A DNA stretch of 64,000 nt from Bdellovibrio sp. SKB1291214 (GCF_002209355.2 NZ_CP106855.1:2170001-2234000), one strand, 5' to 3'. Counted from the stretch's first letter, positions 41,790 to 51,638 are shown. Made by a program: numbers and translations. The notes: generated from the letters alone by a model not told the origin.

Positions 41790-42464
41790 ATGAGAAGAAT
41801 TGCGGGAATTACACACGGTCCTTGGGTGATTGTGCCAGCGGCATTTACATTGATGGTTATTCCAGTCATGGATTTTACGACGATGCATACGGGGAGCACA
41901 GTCCCTCTTGAGATCATCGGTTGGTTGGTGGTGTTTGCCGCAGGAATTAGCTTTCTGATTCGTCATAAGCTTTTATGGCTGATTGGCCTTGTTCTGTGCG
42001 CTCTTTTTCTTGCCATCAATCTCTCTCATTTAATGTTTTTCCAAGAACCGCCACTGGCTACGGAGGCGATGGCCTTCAAAGTAGTTAGCTCGGTTGTGGT
42101 TGCTGGTGTTGCTTGGTTGTACTTTGCCAGATCTCCAGATTTGGATCGTCGCCAGCACTGGGTGGGACAGACGGCTCATCGCTTTTATGTCGATACCCCT
42201 GTTGTTTTGGGGGGCACAGAGGCATGTAAAACCGTGGACCTATCTTATACGGGAGCCCGTATTACGGTGCTTCAAGCCCGCGATAAATTCAAAGTAGGGC
42301 AAAGGGTTTCGGTGGAGATCCCCGATATTGATAGTTTGCTTTGCCAGGGCAAAATTATTGCCGTTTCGTTCAATGAGATTCGGGTCCATTTTGTAGATAC
42401 CTCTGACCGTGAACAAGAGCTGATTCGTCAGTGGCTGAACAGTCAAAATTTGCAAGGTGTTTAA
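41790..42464 (+). CDS. Membrane protein with C-terminal PilZ domain
   Basis: A 224-residue protein. The first half has three or four membrane segments (about 10-30, 40-56, 60-80 and 90-112). The cytoplasmic C-terminal half (about 118-224) is a PilZ domain with the second motif DLSYTGA intact, but the first RxxxR motif is altered (TAHRF, with Gln or Ala at the first position). Reduced c-di-GMP affinity, or binding of another partner, is possible. It faces away from the haem-barrel gene. Confidence 0.8.
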   Translation: MRRIAGITHGPWVIVPAAFTLMVIPVMDFTTMHTGSTVPLEIIGWLVVFAAGISFLIRHKLLWLIGLVLCALFLAINLSHLMFFQEPPLATEAMAFKVVSSVVVAGVAWLYFARSPDLDRRQHWVGQTAHRFYVDTPVVLGGTEACKTVDLSYTGARITVLQARDKFKVGQRVSVEIPDIDSLLCQGKIIAVSFNEIRVHFVDTSDREQELIRQWLNSQNLQGV

Positions 42465-42529
42465 GCTTTCCCTTCCTTGGGGGGCACTTTTAGGGCATAA
42501 GAATCAACATCTTAAGAATAGGAAACACC

Positions 42530-43252
42530 ATGGGCAAAGCTAAACCTAAAAAAGTCACAAAAAAGAATCCAGGTAAGCACTCTAAAAAAAGAGTGGTGGA
42601 TTCTGAGCTCGAGCAGATTTTAAGCACTAAGGACATTTTAGATAATGTTCGTCCAACACCCATGATCAATAACGGTCTTAGCAATGAGCAAAAGATCGAA
42701 AAGATCACAGAAAAATTCACTGAAATTTTAGAAGTCTTGGGACTTGATTTGAATGACGACAGCTTGGCAGATACACCAAAACGCGTGGCTAAGATGTATG
42801 TGAATGAAGTGTTCGGGGGCCTAGATCCGCACAAGTTTCCTAAGATGACGGTGATCGATAACAAGATGAACTACGACCAGATGATTGTTGTTCAAAATAT
42901 CGAATGCTTGTCATTCTGTGAACACCACTTGTTGCCAATTGATGGCTTTGCAACGGTTGCCTACATCCCTTACAAAAAGGTGATTGGTCTTTCAAAGATC
43001 AATCGCGTCGTTCAATACTTTGCTCGTCGTCCGCAAGTGCAAGAGCGCCTGACGAAGCAAATTGCTGATTGCTTGCAGTATGTTTTGGATACGGAACACG
43101 TCGCAGTTCATATCAACGCAAAACATTACTGCGTGATGATGAGAGGTATCGAGGACACGCACAGCACGACGGCAACTTCGGACGTTCGTGGGCATTTTAA
43201 AACGCTGCCTGAAACTCGCGAAGAGTTCTTGCATCACTGCCGTATTAAGTAG
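42530..43252 (+). CDS. folE: GTP cyclohydrolase I
   Basis: A 240-residue cytoplasmic enzyme that converts GTP to dihydroneopterin triphosphate, the first step of folate synthesis. The catalytic core is complete: ADTPKRVAKM, then SFCEHHLLPIDG with the zinc-binding Cys and His, then VIGLSKINRVVQYFARRPQ, and finally HYCVMMRGIEDTHS with the second zinc Cys. The first 50 residues are a Lys-rich extension (GKAKPKKVTKKNPGKHSKKR) longer than in many bacterial FolE proteins; its role is unknown. Confidence 0.96.
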   Translation: MGKAKPKKVTKKNPGKHSKKRVVDSELEQILSTKDILDNVRPTPMINNGLSNEQKIEKITEKFTEILEVLGLDLNDDSLADTPKRVAKMYVNEVFGGLDPHKFPKMTVIDNKMNYDQMIVVQNIECLSFCEHHLLPIDGFATVAYIPYKKVIGLSKINRVVQYFARRPQVQERLTKQIADCLQYVLDTEHVAVHINAKHYCVMMRGIEDTHSTTATSDVRGHFKTLPETREEFLHHCRIK

Positions 43253-43275
43253 CCTGTCTTCAAAGTCACCCAAAA

Positions 43276-43388
43276 GGTACGTCCTTACTTTCAACGTACG
43301 TCCTTACCTAAAAATAAAAAACCACGGTTCATCACCGTGGTTTTTGCGTTTGGAGGTAAGCAATTACCTTTTTAGGTAAGGCCGTACC
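43276..43388. repeat. GTAC-type inverted repeats flanking a terminator
   Basis: Left arms ggtacgtccttac (43276-43288) and cgtacgtccttacc (43295-43308) are reverse complements of a right arm ggtaaggccgtacc (43375-43388), with small mismatches. Between them sits the folE/pepN terminator. The right arm runs to the first base of the pepN stop codon. It belongs to the same GTAC/GGTAC palindrome style as 412-508 and 55781-55797. Confidence 0.55.
43316..43345 (+). terminator. Bidirectional terminator between folE and pepN
   Basis: Stem aaaccacggt with accgtggttt over a short atca-type loop, with A-run on one side and T-run on the other. It can end folE rightward and pepN leftward. Confidence 0.88.
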
Positions 43389-46003
43389 TATTGGAGGGCG
43401 GATTGGAGGAGTTCGCGGGAGTTTTTGGAGAGTCCCGGTACGTCTACCATGCGCTTGATCTGTTTCATTGCGAGCTCTTTCAATTGTGGTTCCAGTTTAC
43501 CAACGAAGTTGAAAGCCGAGCACAAACGTGCCGCCACTTGCGGATTCTTTGGATCGATCTCAATGATCTTATCTGCGATGAATTCGTAAGATTTTTCATT
43601 GTTGAAGCTTACGATGTTTGTCGTAAACGCACGAAGCAAGGAATACACATTATTCGGATTGTTGATGTTAAAGGTTGGGTTTTTCGTCAATGCTTTGATC
43701 TCGTCCAAAATATGCGGACGGTGAGCAAGGGCTTGAACCGTGAACCATTTATTGATCACCACAGAATCGTTTTTCCAATTATCGTGGAAGTCTGCCAGAA
43801 CCTTTTCACGATGAGTGCTTTCAGAATCAGCTAAAATCATCAACGCCGTCATACGGTCTGTCATGTTTTGAGCTTCCCAGTATTGCTTGTTCACGATGTC
43901 AAAGATCGCAGGATCATTCAACTCTGCCAAATAATGCAAAGCTTGGTTTTTCAACAAGCGTTGACCAAAGATTTTCGTATCACGGCTCTTAGGCTCTACG
44001 TTGTGATACTTGTGATAGGTTGCAAGCAAAGCTTCTTTGTTGCCTCGAGCAATCTCTTTGCGGATCGTTTGACGAGCTTTATCAAATGCCACCGGTTGCA
44101 ACACGGGCTCCATTTGCGCCAAGATCGCAAGACTTGGCAGTTGCAACATTTTCGCTTTGAAAGCGGCGTCCATGTTTTGATCGCTCATCACCGTGGTCAT
44201 AGCTTTCAAGAAACGTTGGTCGACTTTCAACTCTTTGCCTTGACCATGTTGCTTGATCAAGTCAGACATCACACGCAATGCAAGTTTTTGAGCCATTTCA
44301 CGACGATTGAAAGAGTCTGTGTCTTTCTCCATTAAGAAGTACAAGTCTTCTTCAGAAGCTTCCCAATTCAAATTCACTGGGGCTGAGAATTCACGCAAGA
44401 TCGACAGAACAGGGCGCTCTTTCAATCCTTTGAATACGTAAGTTTCTTTTTGAGCTTTAAGTTCGATCACATTTTGACCGTCAGAGTTCTTTTCAATTTT
44501 CTCGCAATTTAAATTCAGTTCTTTTCCAGATTTATCTAGCAGTCCCATCATTAATGGAATGTGGAATGGATCTTTTTTGGGTTGGTTCGGCGTCGGTGGG
44601 CACGATTGTTCCAGAGTCAGGTGGTATTCGCCAGCCTTGTCATCGAAACGCTCTTGGATTGCCACCACAGGTGTACCAGATTGGTTGTACCAACGTTTGA
44701 ATTGCGTGAAGTCCTTGCCATTTGGTTCCGAGATCGCCGCTGCGAAGTCTTCCGTTGTCACCGCTTGGCCGTCATGACGTCTGAAGTATTCATCCATACC
44801 TTTGCGGAAACCTTTGCGTCCCACAATCGTTTGCATCATACGAATCAACTCGGATCCTTTTTCATAGATCGTCATCGTGAAGAAGTTATCAACTGCCATG
44901 CAGGACTCAGGACGAACCGGGTGAGCGTTGGGACCCGCGTCCTCGGCAAATTGACCTGCGCGTAATGAATCAACGTCTTCGATGCGTTGAACACCACGAT
45001 CCGTCATATCAGCAGAGAATTCTTGGTCACGGAATACCGTCAGACCCTCTTTCAAAGAAAGTTGGAACCAATCACGCAACGTCACGCGATTCCCTGTCCA
45101 GTTATGGAAGTATTCGTGTGCGACCACGGATTCAATCGCGTGGAAGTCTGCGTCTGTTGCAGAGTTAGAGTCAGCAAGGACCAAGCGAGAGTTAAAGATA
45201 TTCAAACCTTTATTTTCCATCGCGCCCGCATTGAAATCATCGATGGCAACGATCATGTATTCGTTTAAGTCATATTCACGACCAAAAACTTCTTCGTCCC
45301 ATTTCATGGATTTTTGCAAAGACTCCATGGCGTGCCAGCAGCGCTCTTGTTTGCCATGGGCTGCATACACTTCCAAATTTACTTTGCGACCGCCGGAAGT
45401 TGTGAAAGTGTCGCGGATAACACCCAAGTCACCAGCTACCAGTGCGAACAGGTAGCAAGGTTTTTTGTGTGGGTCGCGCCAGTAAGCTTTGTGACGGCCA
45501 TTGCCGATGTCCTCAACTTTGATGCGATCACCGTTCGAAAGCAGAACCGGGTATTTTGCTTTATCAGCTTCGATAGTCACTGTGTACGAAGTCATCACAT
45601 CCGGACGATCCATGAACCAAGTGATTTTGCGGAATCCTTGGGCCTCGCACTGAGTACAGAAGATGCCGTTTGATTTATACAATCCTTCAAGGGATGTGTT
45701 GTTTTGCGGCTCCAATTGAGTTTCGATTTCTAAAGTGAACTCAGAGGGCACGTTCGCGATGATCATTTCTTCGTCAGTGAGTTGGTAATCAGCCGCGGTT
45801 AGAGCCTTGTCGTTGATTTTCACACTGACAAGTTTCAACTCTTCGCCGTTCAAGTGAAGGGGAACACCTGCTTTCAGTGTTTTGAATTTGGATTTAGCGA
45901 TAACTCGACAAAAGTCCTCGTTTAAAATGAAGTCGAGGTTCACGGACTCAACCGCAAAAGCGGGCGCTATATAGTCCTTAAGATAAATTTTCTCTTGTTT
46001 CAT
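43388..46003 (-). CDS. pepN: Aminopeptidase N (M1)
   Basis: A zinc metallo-aminopeptidase of 871 residues. The M1 signatures are GAMEN (substrate amino terminus) and HEYFHNWTGNR (HExxH zinc site), with the third ligand Glu in LKEGLTVFRDQEF. The ATG at 46003 is preceded by GCGAGG; a start at 46030 would lack one. No signal peptide is present, so it acts in the cytoplasm. It fits general peptide recycling and prey protein digestion. Confidence 0.96.
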   Translation of the reverse strand: MKQEKIYLKDYIAPAFAVESVNLDFILNEDFCRVIAKSKFKTLKAGVPLHLNGEELKLVSVKINDKALTAADYQLTDEEMIIANVPSEFTLEIETQLEPQNNTSLEGLYKSNGIFCTQCEAQGFRKITWFMDRPDVMTSYTVTIEADKAKYPVLLSNGDRIKVEDIGNGRHKAYWRDPHKKPCYLFALVAGDLGVIRDTFTTSGGRKVNLEVYAAHGKQERCWHAMESLQKSMKWDEEVFGREYDLNEYMIVAIDDFNAGAMENKGLNIFNSRLVLADSNSATDADFHAIESVVAHEYFHNWTGNRVTLRDWFQLSLKEGLTVFRDQEFSADMTDRGVQRIEDVDSLRAGQFAEDAGPNAHPVRPESCMAVDNFFTMTIYEKGSELIRMMQTIVGRKGFRKGMDEYFRRHDGQAVTTEDFAAAISEPNGKDFTQFKRWYNQSGTPVVAIQERFDDKAGEYHLTLEQSCPPTPNQPKKDPFHIPLMMGLLDKSGKELNLNCEKIEKNSDGQNVIELKAQKETYVFKGLKERPVLSILREFSAPVNLNWEASEEDLYFLMEKDTDSFNRREMAQKLALRVMSDLIKQHGQGKELKVDQRFLKAMTTVMSDQNMDAAFKAKMLQLPSLAILAQMEPVLQPVAFDKARQTIRKEIARGNKEALLATYHKYHNVEPKSRDTKIFGQRLLKNQALHYLAELNDPAIFDIVNKQYWEAQNMTDRMTALMILADSESTHREKVLADFHDNWKNDSVVINKWFTVQALAHRPHILDEIKALTKNPTFNINNPNNVYSLLRAFTTNIVSFNNEKSYEFIADKIIEIDPKNPQVAARLCSAFNFVGKLEPQLKELAMKQIKRMVDVPGLSKNSRELLQSALQ

Positions 46004-46029
46004 GGTTCCTCGCTTCCGATAATAGAGCA

Positions 46030-46386
46030 ATGAGTTTGGTATTCTCTTCTATCACAATTAACACTGGCCAGCTACAGAACATGCTGGTTTTTTACAGCCG
46101 AATTGGCTTTAAATTCCAGATGGTAAAAGTGGACAAGGGGAGTGAAGTATATCGCGCTGTGCACGATGGCGTCGAGTTTTCCCTATACTCTGTGCCGAAT
46201 GCATTAAAATCTAAGGTTCCCAGTGTTCAGTTGGGATTTCAAATTACAGAGCTGGAAAAAACTGTCCAGGATTTGGCAAAAATCCCAGGGACACTGCTCA
46301 TTTTAGATCCAACGGACCTACCAGAAGGAATGAAAGCCATTATTTTGGATCCCGATGGTCACTCGGTTGAACTTTGTCAGAAATAA
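46030..46386 (+). CDS. VOC-superfamily (glyoxalase-like) protein
   Basis: A 118-residue single-domain protein of the vicinal oxygen chelate fold. It has the first beta-alpha block SITINTGQLQNMLVFYSRIGF, and the second ends ILDPDGHSVELCQK, the usual metal-ligand Glu region. The corresponding first-module ligand is not obvious. No substrate can be assigned. The gene faces away from pepN, with only 26 bases between their starts. Confidence 0.75.
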   Translation: MSLVFSSITINTGQLQNMLVFYSRIGFKFQMVKVDKGSEVYRAVHDGVEFSLYSVPNALKSKVPSVQLGFQITELEKTVQDLAKIPGTLLILDPTDLPEGMKAIILDPDGHSVELCQK

Positions 46387-46460
46387 GGTTCATATTTTTA
46401 TCGTTTCATAACAGATTCAAAGCTTGTTTCGCTCTCTAACGGGAGTAGCATTGAAGTATT

Positions 46461-48611
46461 ATGGCAGTTCCTTCGTCATCACAATCCTCTTTTTGGGCTC
46501 CACTTTTAAATTTTGACCGTTCACGATTAGACCTCTGGGTCGCGTCGCGTGGCGCCATTGCCATTGGCATGTCGATGTTGATCGGAGTGTGGCTTAACTC
46601 CAACACCATCGGCATGATTATCACCCTGGGTGCCTTGAACGCCTGCTTTTCTGATAACTCCGACGCTTATGCATTTCGTGCAAAACGCATGGCAAGGGCT
46701 GCGATCGTCACGGTCCTCTTGGTTTTCTTGGCTTCGATTTCTGCAGGAAATTTTGCAGTGTCATTAGTGCTGGTTGTGTTGCTGGCATTTGCGTCGGGTT
46801 ATTTGATTGTTCTTGATACGGTGCTGGCAGATTTAGGTGTGGTTGCGATCACAACATTTGTGGTTTTTGGGGCGCATCCTATGGAACCCGCGCAGGCTTT
46901 TCACCTCAGTCTGTTTGCACTGTTGGGCGCAGGAATTCAAGCACTGTTAGCCTTGATGTTGTGGCCTCTGCGCCGTTATCGTCCCGAGCGTCGGGCTTTG
47001 GCGAAATTCTTTGTCGATCTTTCGGGACTTTGTGATTTGCAGTTTAAGCCCGAAGAAGTTCCTGGTGGAAGTGCACAGAGTACCCATACACAGATTAACT
47101 TAGGCGCCATTTCACAAGACTCCCGACCCGAGGGCCGTCGCTATCGCTCTTTACTGACACAAGGAGAACGTTTGCGTTTAGGAATTTTATCTTTGGGGCG
47201 GTTAAAGAATCGTATCGAGCGTGAAAACCCCGGCAACCCATCGATTGATATCATCGCCGATTTTTTGGCGATGGAAAAAATCCTGCTGCAAAAAGTTTCA
47301 ATCATCATCGCACAGGAAGACCAAGTGCAACAGGCCCGTGACTATTTGAAAGCACTGGACAGCGACACAGCAAAAGTTCGCGATAACGATTACAGCAATC
47401 AATCAGTCTTTATGAAAGCTGTGCTCAGCGATGCTCTTCGTCAGATGGAATCTATTGTCGGGCAATCGCGTGCGGTGATTGAACTTGCAGCTCGCACCAC
47501 CGAAGCAGGGATGATTGAATCTCATCGCAGTGAAAACGCACGTCCATGGCGCTTTCGTTTTCGTGGGGTGTGGGCCACATTGAGAGCGAATTTTACTTTT
47601 CAGTCGCCGGGATTTCGGCATGCTTTGCGCTTGTCGATCTGTATTGCGATCGGTGAATTGATCAGCCATCAAATTGCGTTGGATCGCAGTTATTGGGTCC
47701 CGATGACAGTTGCCATAGTTTTAAAGTCCGATTATGCGTCGACTTTTAATCGCGGGCTTTTACGGATCGGTGGCACGATCTTGGGATTACTGCTTGCGAC
47801 GGCTTTGTTTCACGTCATGCCCGAGGGGCACTTCTGGGCCATTGCTTTGATGGTGATCTTTGCTTTTCTGATGAGATGGGTGGGGCAGGGCAACTATGGA
47901 ATCTTTGCGGTTTCGGTGAGTGCCTTAGTTGTTATTTTGGTTGCGATGACGGGAGTTCCTCCAAAGGATGTGATTTGGGCGCGGGGAGTGAACACTTGTT
48001 TGGGCGGAGCATTGGCGATGTTCGCTTACTTGTTGTGGCCGACTTGGGAAAAAACGCAGCTTTCAGATGTGGTTGCAAGAATGCTTGATACCTATCGCCG
48101 ATCTTTTCATGCGATAGCGACGTTGAGTTATGGAGGACCCGCCGTCAGCCCTTACGAGCGAGATCACCTTCGTCAACAATCACGGGTGGCGCGCGCCAAT
48201 TACCTGGCATCACAAGAGCGCTATTTACGCGAACGTGGATCGACTTCCGTAGATCGCGAATTCTTGGCAGGTGTGACGGTTTCGGGGAATCGCTTTGCTC
48301 ACGCCCTTGTGGCACTGGAGTCAGCCTCGCCATTTGCTTTGGATACAGAACAACAAAAGATATTTAAAAGCTACGCCGATAAAGTCGAAGTGACTTTAGA
48401 AAATTTATCCCGCGCACTGCATGGAGCTGATGTTCCCAATAATGAATTCCCAGATCTGCGCGCGGCTTTCGTAGAGTTAGAAAAAATGAGAGGAGAGCAT
48501 GATCGCTATAGTCTGTTCTTTGACGAAACCGATCGTATGACAAACAGTCTCAACACCTTGTGCGAGTTCATTCTTAAAAGGCTTCAACAGAATCGTCTGG
48601 AGAATAAATAG
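46461..48611 (+). CDS. FUSC-family membrane exporter (aromatic acid/AaeB-YccS type)
   Basis: A 716-residue inner-membrane protein with two FUSC membrane modules. The first spans residues about 20-160 (SRGAIAIGMSMLIGVWLN, then LGALNACFSD), and the second about 380-510 (ALRLSICIAIGELISHQIAL, YWVPMTVAIVLKSDY). They are separated by a soluble helical region, and a soluble C-terminal region follows. FUSC proteins export aromatic acids or toxic organics, often with an AaeA partner, but none is adjacent here. Confidence 0.85.
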   Translation: MAVPSSSQSSFWAPLLNFDRSRLDLWVASRGAIAIGMSMLIGVWLNSNTIGMIITLGALNACFSDNSDAYAFRAKRMARAAIVTVLLVFLASISAGNFAVSLVLVVLLAFASGYLIVLDTVLADLGVVAITTFVVFGAHPMEPAQAFHLSLFALLGAGIQALLALMLWPLRRYRPERRALAKFFVDLSGLCDLQFKPEEVPGGSAQSTHTQINLGAISQDSRPEGRRYRSLLTQGERLRLGILSLGRLKNRIERENPGNPSIDIIADFLAMEKILLQKVSIIIAQEDQVQQARDYLKALDSDTAKVRDNDYSNQSVFMKAVLSDALRQMESIVGQSRAVIELAARTTEAGMIESHRSENARPWRFRFRGVWATLRANFTFQSPGFRHALRLSICIAIGELISHQIALDRSYWVPMTVAIVLKSDYASTFNRGLLRIGGTILGLLLATALFHVMPEGHFWAIALMVIFAFLMRWVGQGNYGIFAVSVSALVVILVAMTGVPPKDVIWARGVNTCLGGALAMFAYLLWPTWEKTQLSDVVARMLDTYRRSFHAIATLSYGGPAVSPYERDHLRQQSRVARANYLASQERYLRERGSTSVDREFLAGVTVSGNRFAHALVALESASPFALDTEQQKIFKSYADKVEVTLENLSRALHGADVPNNEFPDLRAAFVELEKMRGEHDRYSLFFDETDRMTNSLNTLCEFILKRLQQNRLENK

Positions 48612-48683
48612 AGCCTGTAATAACACATAGGACTTACTCCCTCGGACTCACAAGCATAAAATGGGATATGAGGGAGGTCCGTT

Positions 48684-49271
48684 ATGAAAATCACCGTCAC
48701 CTTCACCGCCCAAAATCGCCTTTTAGAAGCAGGTCTTTTTACCCCGGAACATACCACTGATGAAGAACCCTTAGCCGCTGTTCTGATCGAGGGTGCCATG
48801 ACCGGCGGTGCCCAAGAGATCTCAGAACGAGTGGCACGCACTATTTGTGAGCAGGGACTTGTCTGCATGGTTTTAGATCATGCCTTTTACAACGATGATC
48901 AACTGGCACCGCGATCGTGGGAATCTCCCAGTAAAAGAGTCGCTGATATCGTCGGGGCTTTGCATTTTCTTCGAGATAACAATATCGTAAATCCGCAAAA
49001 GTTGGTTGCCATGGGCATCAGTGTCGGTGCCGAATACATGACAAAAGCACTTGAGGTTACAAATTTATGTAAAGCCTTTGTGATTATTCAAGACCGTCAT
49101 GAAGTGACACCGGACTTTGCTGGCAGAGTAGAGGTTCCAACCACATTGTTTGTATCAAACAGTTATGAGGGCTCTGCTGAAGATGCCGTCACCTGGATCG
49201 CCACTCTTTTTAACAGCCAACAAGGTTTAACAAATAAAGACTTTATGAGTTGGGATAGTTTCAGCGAATAG
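48684..49271 (+). CDS. Alpha/beta hydrolase-family protein (dienelactone hydrolase-like)
   Basis: A 195-residue cytosolic protein. It has the strand/turn pattern AVLIEGAMTGGAQE and the nucleophile elbow GISVGAEY (GxSxG) near residue 110. The later segment VPTTLFVSNSYEGSAED may hold the acid. The catalytic His is not obvious at the usual place, which is unusual. The substrate is unknown. Confidence 0.6.
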   Translation: MKITVTFTAQNRLLEAGLFTPEHTTDEEPLAAVLIEGAMTGGAQEISERVARTICEQGLVCMVLDHAFYNDDQLAPRSWESPSKRVADIVGALHFLRDNNIVNPQKLVAMGISVGAEYMTKALEVTNLCKAFVIIQDRHEVTPDFAGRVEVPTTLFVSNSYEGSAEDAVTWIATLFNSQQGLTNKDFMSWDSFSE

Positions 49272-49343
49272 GACTGTCTCATCCTGAGATAGGGCACAAC
49301 CCTTGAATTAGTTCCCAGCAGTGAGCTAACGAAAGGGTTTACT

Positions 49344-49904
49344 GTGAAGTTGGGTCAGTTCAAAGTTGTTGTAACGGTGATTCTAACGCTATTAATGGGG
49401 CTTTCGGCGGCAGAGGCTGCCAACAAGAAGGCGCTTATCAAAATGAGACAGCCGAAAAAGGTCTCGGCCGTTAGCAAAAGCTGGCAACGCGAAGTTGTTA
49501 ATGATTTATATGCGGCTACTGCATCTGCAGAAAATATGGATTCCCAACTAGAACCTCTGATGAATGCTTCAGGATTTTCTTTCTGGCAGAAATGGAAGCG
49601 CGGGATAGACGAAGCTTCTTTGCAGCGCACTTTCTCTAAAGATCTAAAAGGCCATTTGCAAATTATGGCGACGTTGTTTGAAAAACACGCTCAATATAAA
49701 AAATTTGATCGCGTCAGTGAATTTGAATTTCAAAATTTAGTTCGCAGAAGTGACTACATTCTGTCGTTGCCAGTCTCACGAGCTGCTATCGAGAAAAGCA
49801 TGGAAACGGCAAAATTTGCGACAGATTTTAAAGTCGCCCTCGCAACCTATAACAAAGAACGAGTGCGTTTTGATTCGAAAGTTATCCAGCTAGCTCAAAA
49901 ATAA
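49344..49904 (+). CDS. Secreted helical protein, function unknown
   Basis: A 186-residue protein with a GTG start and a signal peptide (KLGQFKVVVTVILTLLMGLSAAEA). The mature part is alpha-helical and basic, with RQPKKVSAVSKSWQREV near its beginning. No family or catalytic motif was recognised. A chemoreceptor gene follows, but the two are separated by 93 bases with their own structure. Confidence 0.6.
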   Translation: MKLGQFKVVVTVILTLLMGLSAAEAANKKALIKMRQPKKVSAVSKSWQREVVNDLYAATASAENMDSQLEPLMNASGFSFWQKWKRGIDEASLQRTFSKDLKGHLQIMATLFEKHAQYKKFDRVSEFEFQNLVRRSDYILSLPVSRAAIEKSMETAKFATDFKVALATYNKERVRFDSKVIQLAQK

Positions 49905-49929
49905 ATTATCGCGTTCTCAGACTGATAAT

Positions 49930-49991
49930 CTCCAGCGTTTCCACTTTTTCTCCATACTTTGGCGGCAAAGTAGTCTTATACGCGCTGGAGG
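49930..49991 (+). promoter_or_regulatory. Inverted repeat that could sequester the chemoreceptor ribosome-binding site
   Basis: ctccagcg (49930-49937) is the perfect complement of cgctggag (49983-49990), which contains most of the GGAGG Shine-Dalgarno of the gene starting at 49998. Pairing would hide the ribosome-binding site in the mRNA. The intervening 45 bases are mostly A/T-rich. This is a sequence observation; its use is not shown. Confidence 0.35.
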
Positions 49992-49997
49992 TTTTTT

Positions 49998-51518
49998 ATG
50001 TTTTCTGCACGTTGGTTTAAAGGTATCCGCGGTAAATTACTCTTACTGGTTACAATTCCATTTGCTGTCATCGCAGTACTTTACTACGAGGCTGGCCAAG
50101 GAATTTCGGCCCTTCAAAAAAGTCTGAATCAAGCAAATCTGGTTCGTGGTCCCTCGATCAACTACACGGGGAAAATGGCCAAAGAATCTGAATCACTGCA
50201 ACGCTACGTTTTAAATGCAGTGACTGCAAAGTCAGAAGAAGATACTCACACGGAAATCACCAAGGCCCTTGGATCTATCGAAGCCTTCGATAAAGCAATG
50301 GAGGAATACGAAAAGATTCCTCATGGGGGAGCGACCGCAGCCATTTTTGGTGACATTATAAAGCTTTGGTCTCAAGCGAAACCGACCGCTCAGGTTGCCG
50401 TCGAAAAGCTTAGAACCGGAAATAAAGTTCAAGCCCACGATGTTTTAGAAAATCAATACCGTCCCGTGGCGACAGAGATGTCAAAAAAATTGCAGGAGCT
50501 GTCAGATCTTCGTCTGAAACTGATGCTGGATGATTCCAATACCGATGCAGCACTTATTGCACAAACAGAACAGATCGTTGATTGGGTCGGTGTCATTGGC
50601 CTTGTTGTTTCTGTGGCATTTTCAGCATGGGTTATTCATAATTTGAACAGTCAGCTAAGTGCAGCCGTCAACGCGTTGTCTGAAAACTCATCTAACATTC
50701 TTCACGCAAGTAAGCAGCTTTACGCGACCAGTGAGCAGGTGGCTGAGGGCTCCACAGAATCTGCGGCTTCGATCGAAGAAACGGTGGCTTCTCTTGAAGA
50801 AGTGAACTCTATGGTCAAAGTAAATTCTGAAAGTGGTCAGAAAGCTGCGCAATTCGCTGAGGAGGCTGTCCGTCAAGCCGAACGCGGACAGGCAGAAATT
50901 GAAAAATTGATTCATGCCATGGCTGAAATCGAAGGTTCTTCAAAACAGATTCAGGATATTATCAAGATGATCGATGATATCGCATTTCAAACCAACATTT
51001 TATCTTTGAATGCAACAATCGAGGCGGCTCGCGCTGGCGAGCAAGGGCGAGGGTTCTCAGCTGTGGCAGAGGCTGTGCGTAAGCTTTCTCAAGACAGTGT
51101 CGCTGCCGCTCAAAATATTGCAGATTTGATTCATAAAAGCTCCGAGAAAATTCAAACGGGCTCTCGCTCCGCTTATGAAAGCAGTCAGGTTTTCAAAGAT
51201 ATTAACCACACAATTCACAAGGTCGCGCAAATGAGCCAGGAAGTTTCTCAAGCAAGCAACGAGCAAGCTCTGGGGGTTGATCAGATTAATAAAGCGATGA
51301 ACCAGCTGGACACATCTACTCAGGTGAACTCAGCTGCTTCAGAAGAGGTCGCAGTCTCGGCGCAAGAACTTTCAAGCCAGGCCGTGGGTCTACAAAATGT
51401 GGTGGCGACTCTTGAGCAGATTCTTGATGGTCGACGTCATGAGGTTCATTCTGATGCTCCCGTGTCGTTGAAAAAATCATTAACGCTTGCGAGACCTATC
51501 CTAGTAAAAGCTTCCTAA
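49998..51518 (+). CDS. Methyl-accepting chemotaxis protein
   Basis: A 506-residue transmembrane chemoreceptor. A first span lies at about residues 10-30, followed by a four-helix-type periplasmic sensor domain (about 31-190), and a second span at about 195-217. The cytoplasmic signalling domain is long (about 240-490). The highly conserved hairpin tip is [32 protein letters not shown], split here as [19 protein letters not shown] then [14 protein letters not shown]. No recognisable HAMP is seen, and the C-terminus lacks a CheR-binding pentapeptide. The ligand is unknown. Confidence 0.92.
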   Translation: MFSARWFKGIRGKLLLLVTIPFAVIAVLYYEAGQGISALQKSLNQANLVRGPSINYTGKMAKESESLQRYVLNAVTAKSEEDTHTEITKALGSIEAFDKAMEEYEKIPHGGATAAIFGDIIKLWSQAKPTAQVAVEKLRTGNKVQAHDVLENQYRPVATEMSKKLQELSDLRLKLMLDDSNTDAALIAQTEQIVDWVGVIGLVVSVAFSAWVIHNLNSQLSAAVNALSENSSNILHASKQLYATSEQVAEGSTESAASIEETVASLEEVNSMVKVNSESGQKAAQFAEEAVRQAERGQAEIEKLIHAMAEIEGSSKQIQDIIKMIDDIAFQTNILSLNATIEAARAGEQGRGFSAVAEAVRKLSQDSVAAAQNIADLIHKSSEKIQTGSRSAYESSQVFKDINHTIHKVAQMSQEVSQASNEQALGVDQINKAMNQLDTSTQVNSAASEEVAVSAQELSSQAVGLQNVVATLEQILDGRRHEVHSDAPVSLKKSLTLARPILVKAS

Positions 51519-51585
51519 TTAATTCACGAAAATTGAGGCACGTGAATTTAATGGGACTTAATATCAGTTTAATTAACGTCCCACG

Positions 51586-51624
51586 AAAAAGAGCCCTTTC
51601 TCATAGGAAGACAGGGCTCTTTTT
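51586..51624 (+). terminator. Intrinsic terminator of the chemoreceptor gene
   Basis: Stem aaaaagagccct with agggctcttttt (loop of 15 bases), ending in five T. It overlaps no gene and lies 68 bases after the receptor stop. Confidence 0.88.
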
Positions 51625-51638
51625 GCTACCATTTTTAA

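Noticed and set aside
43868-44335. 155-residue frame inside pepN on the opposite strand
   Set aside because: It lies wholly within the well-supported aminopeptidase N gene and shows no motif or start signal.
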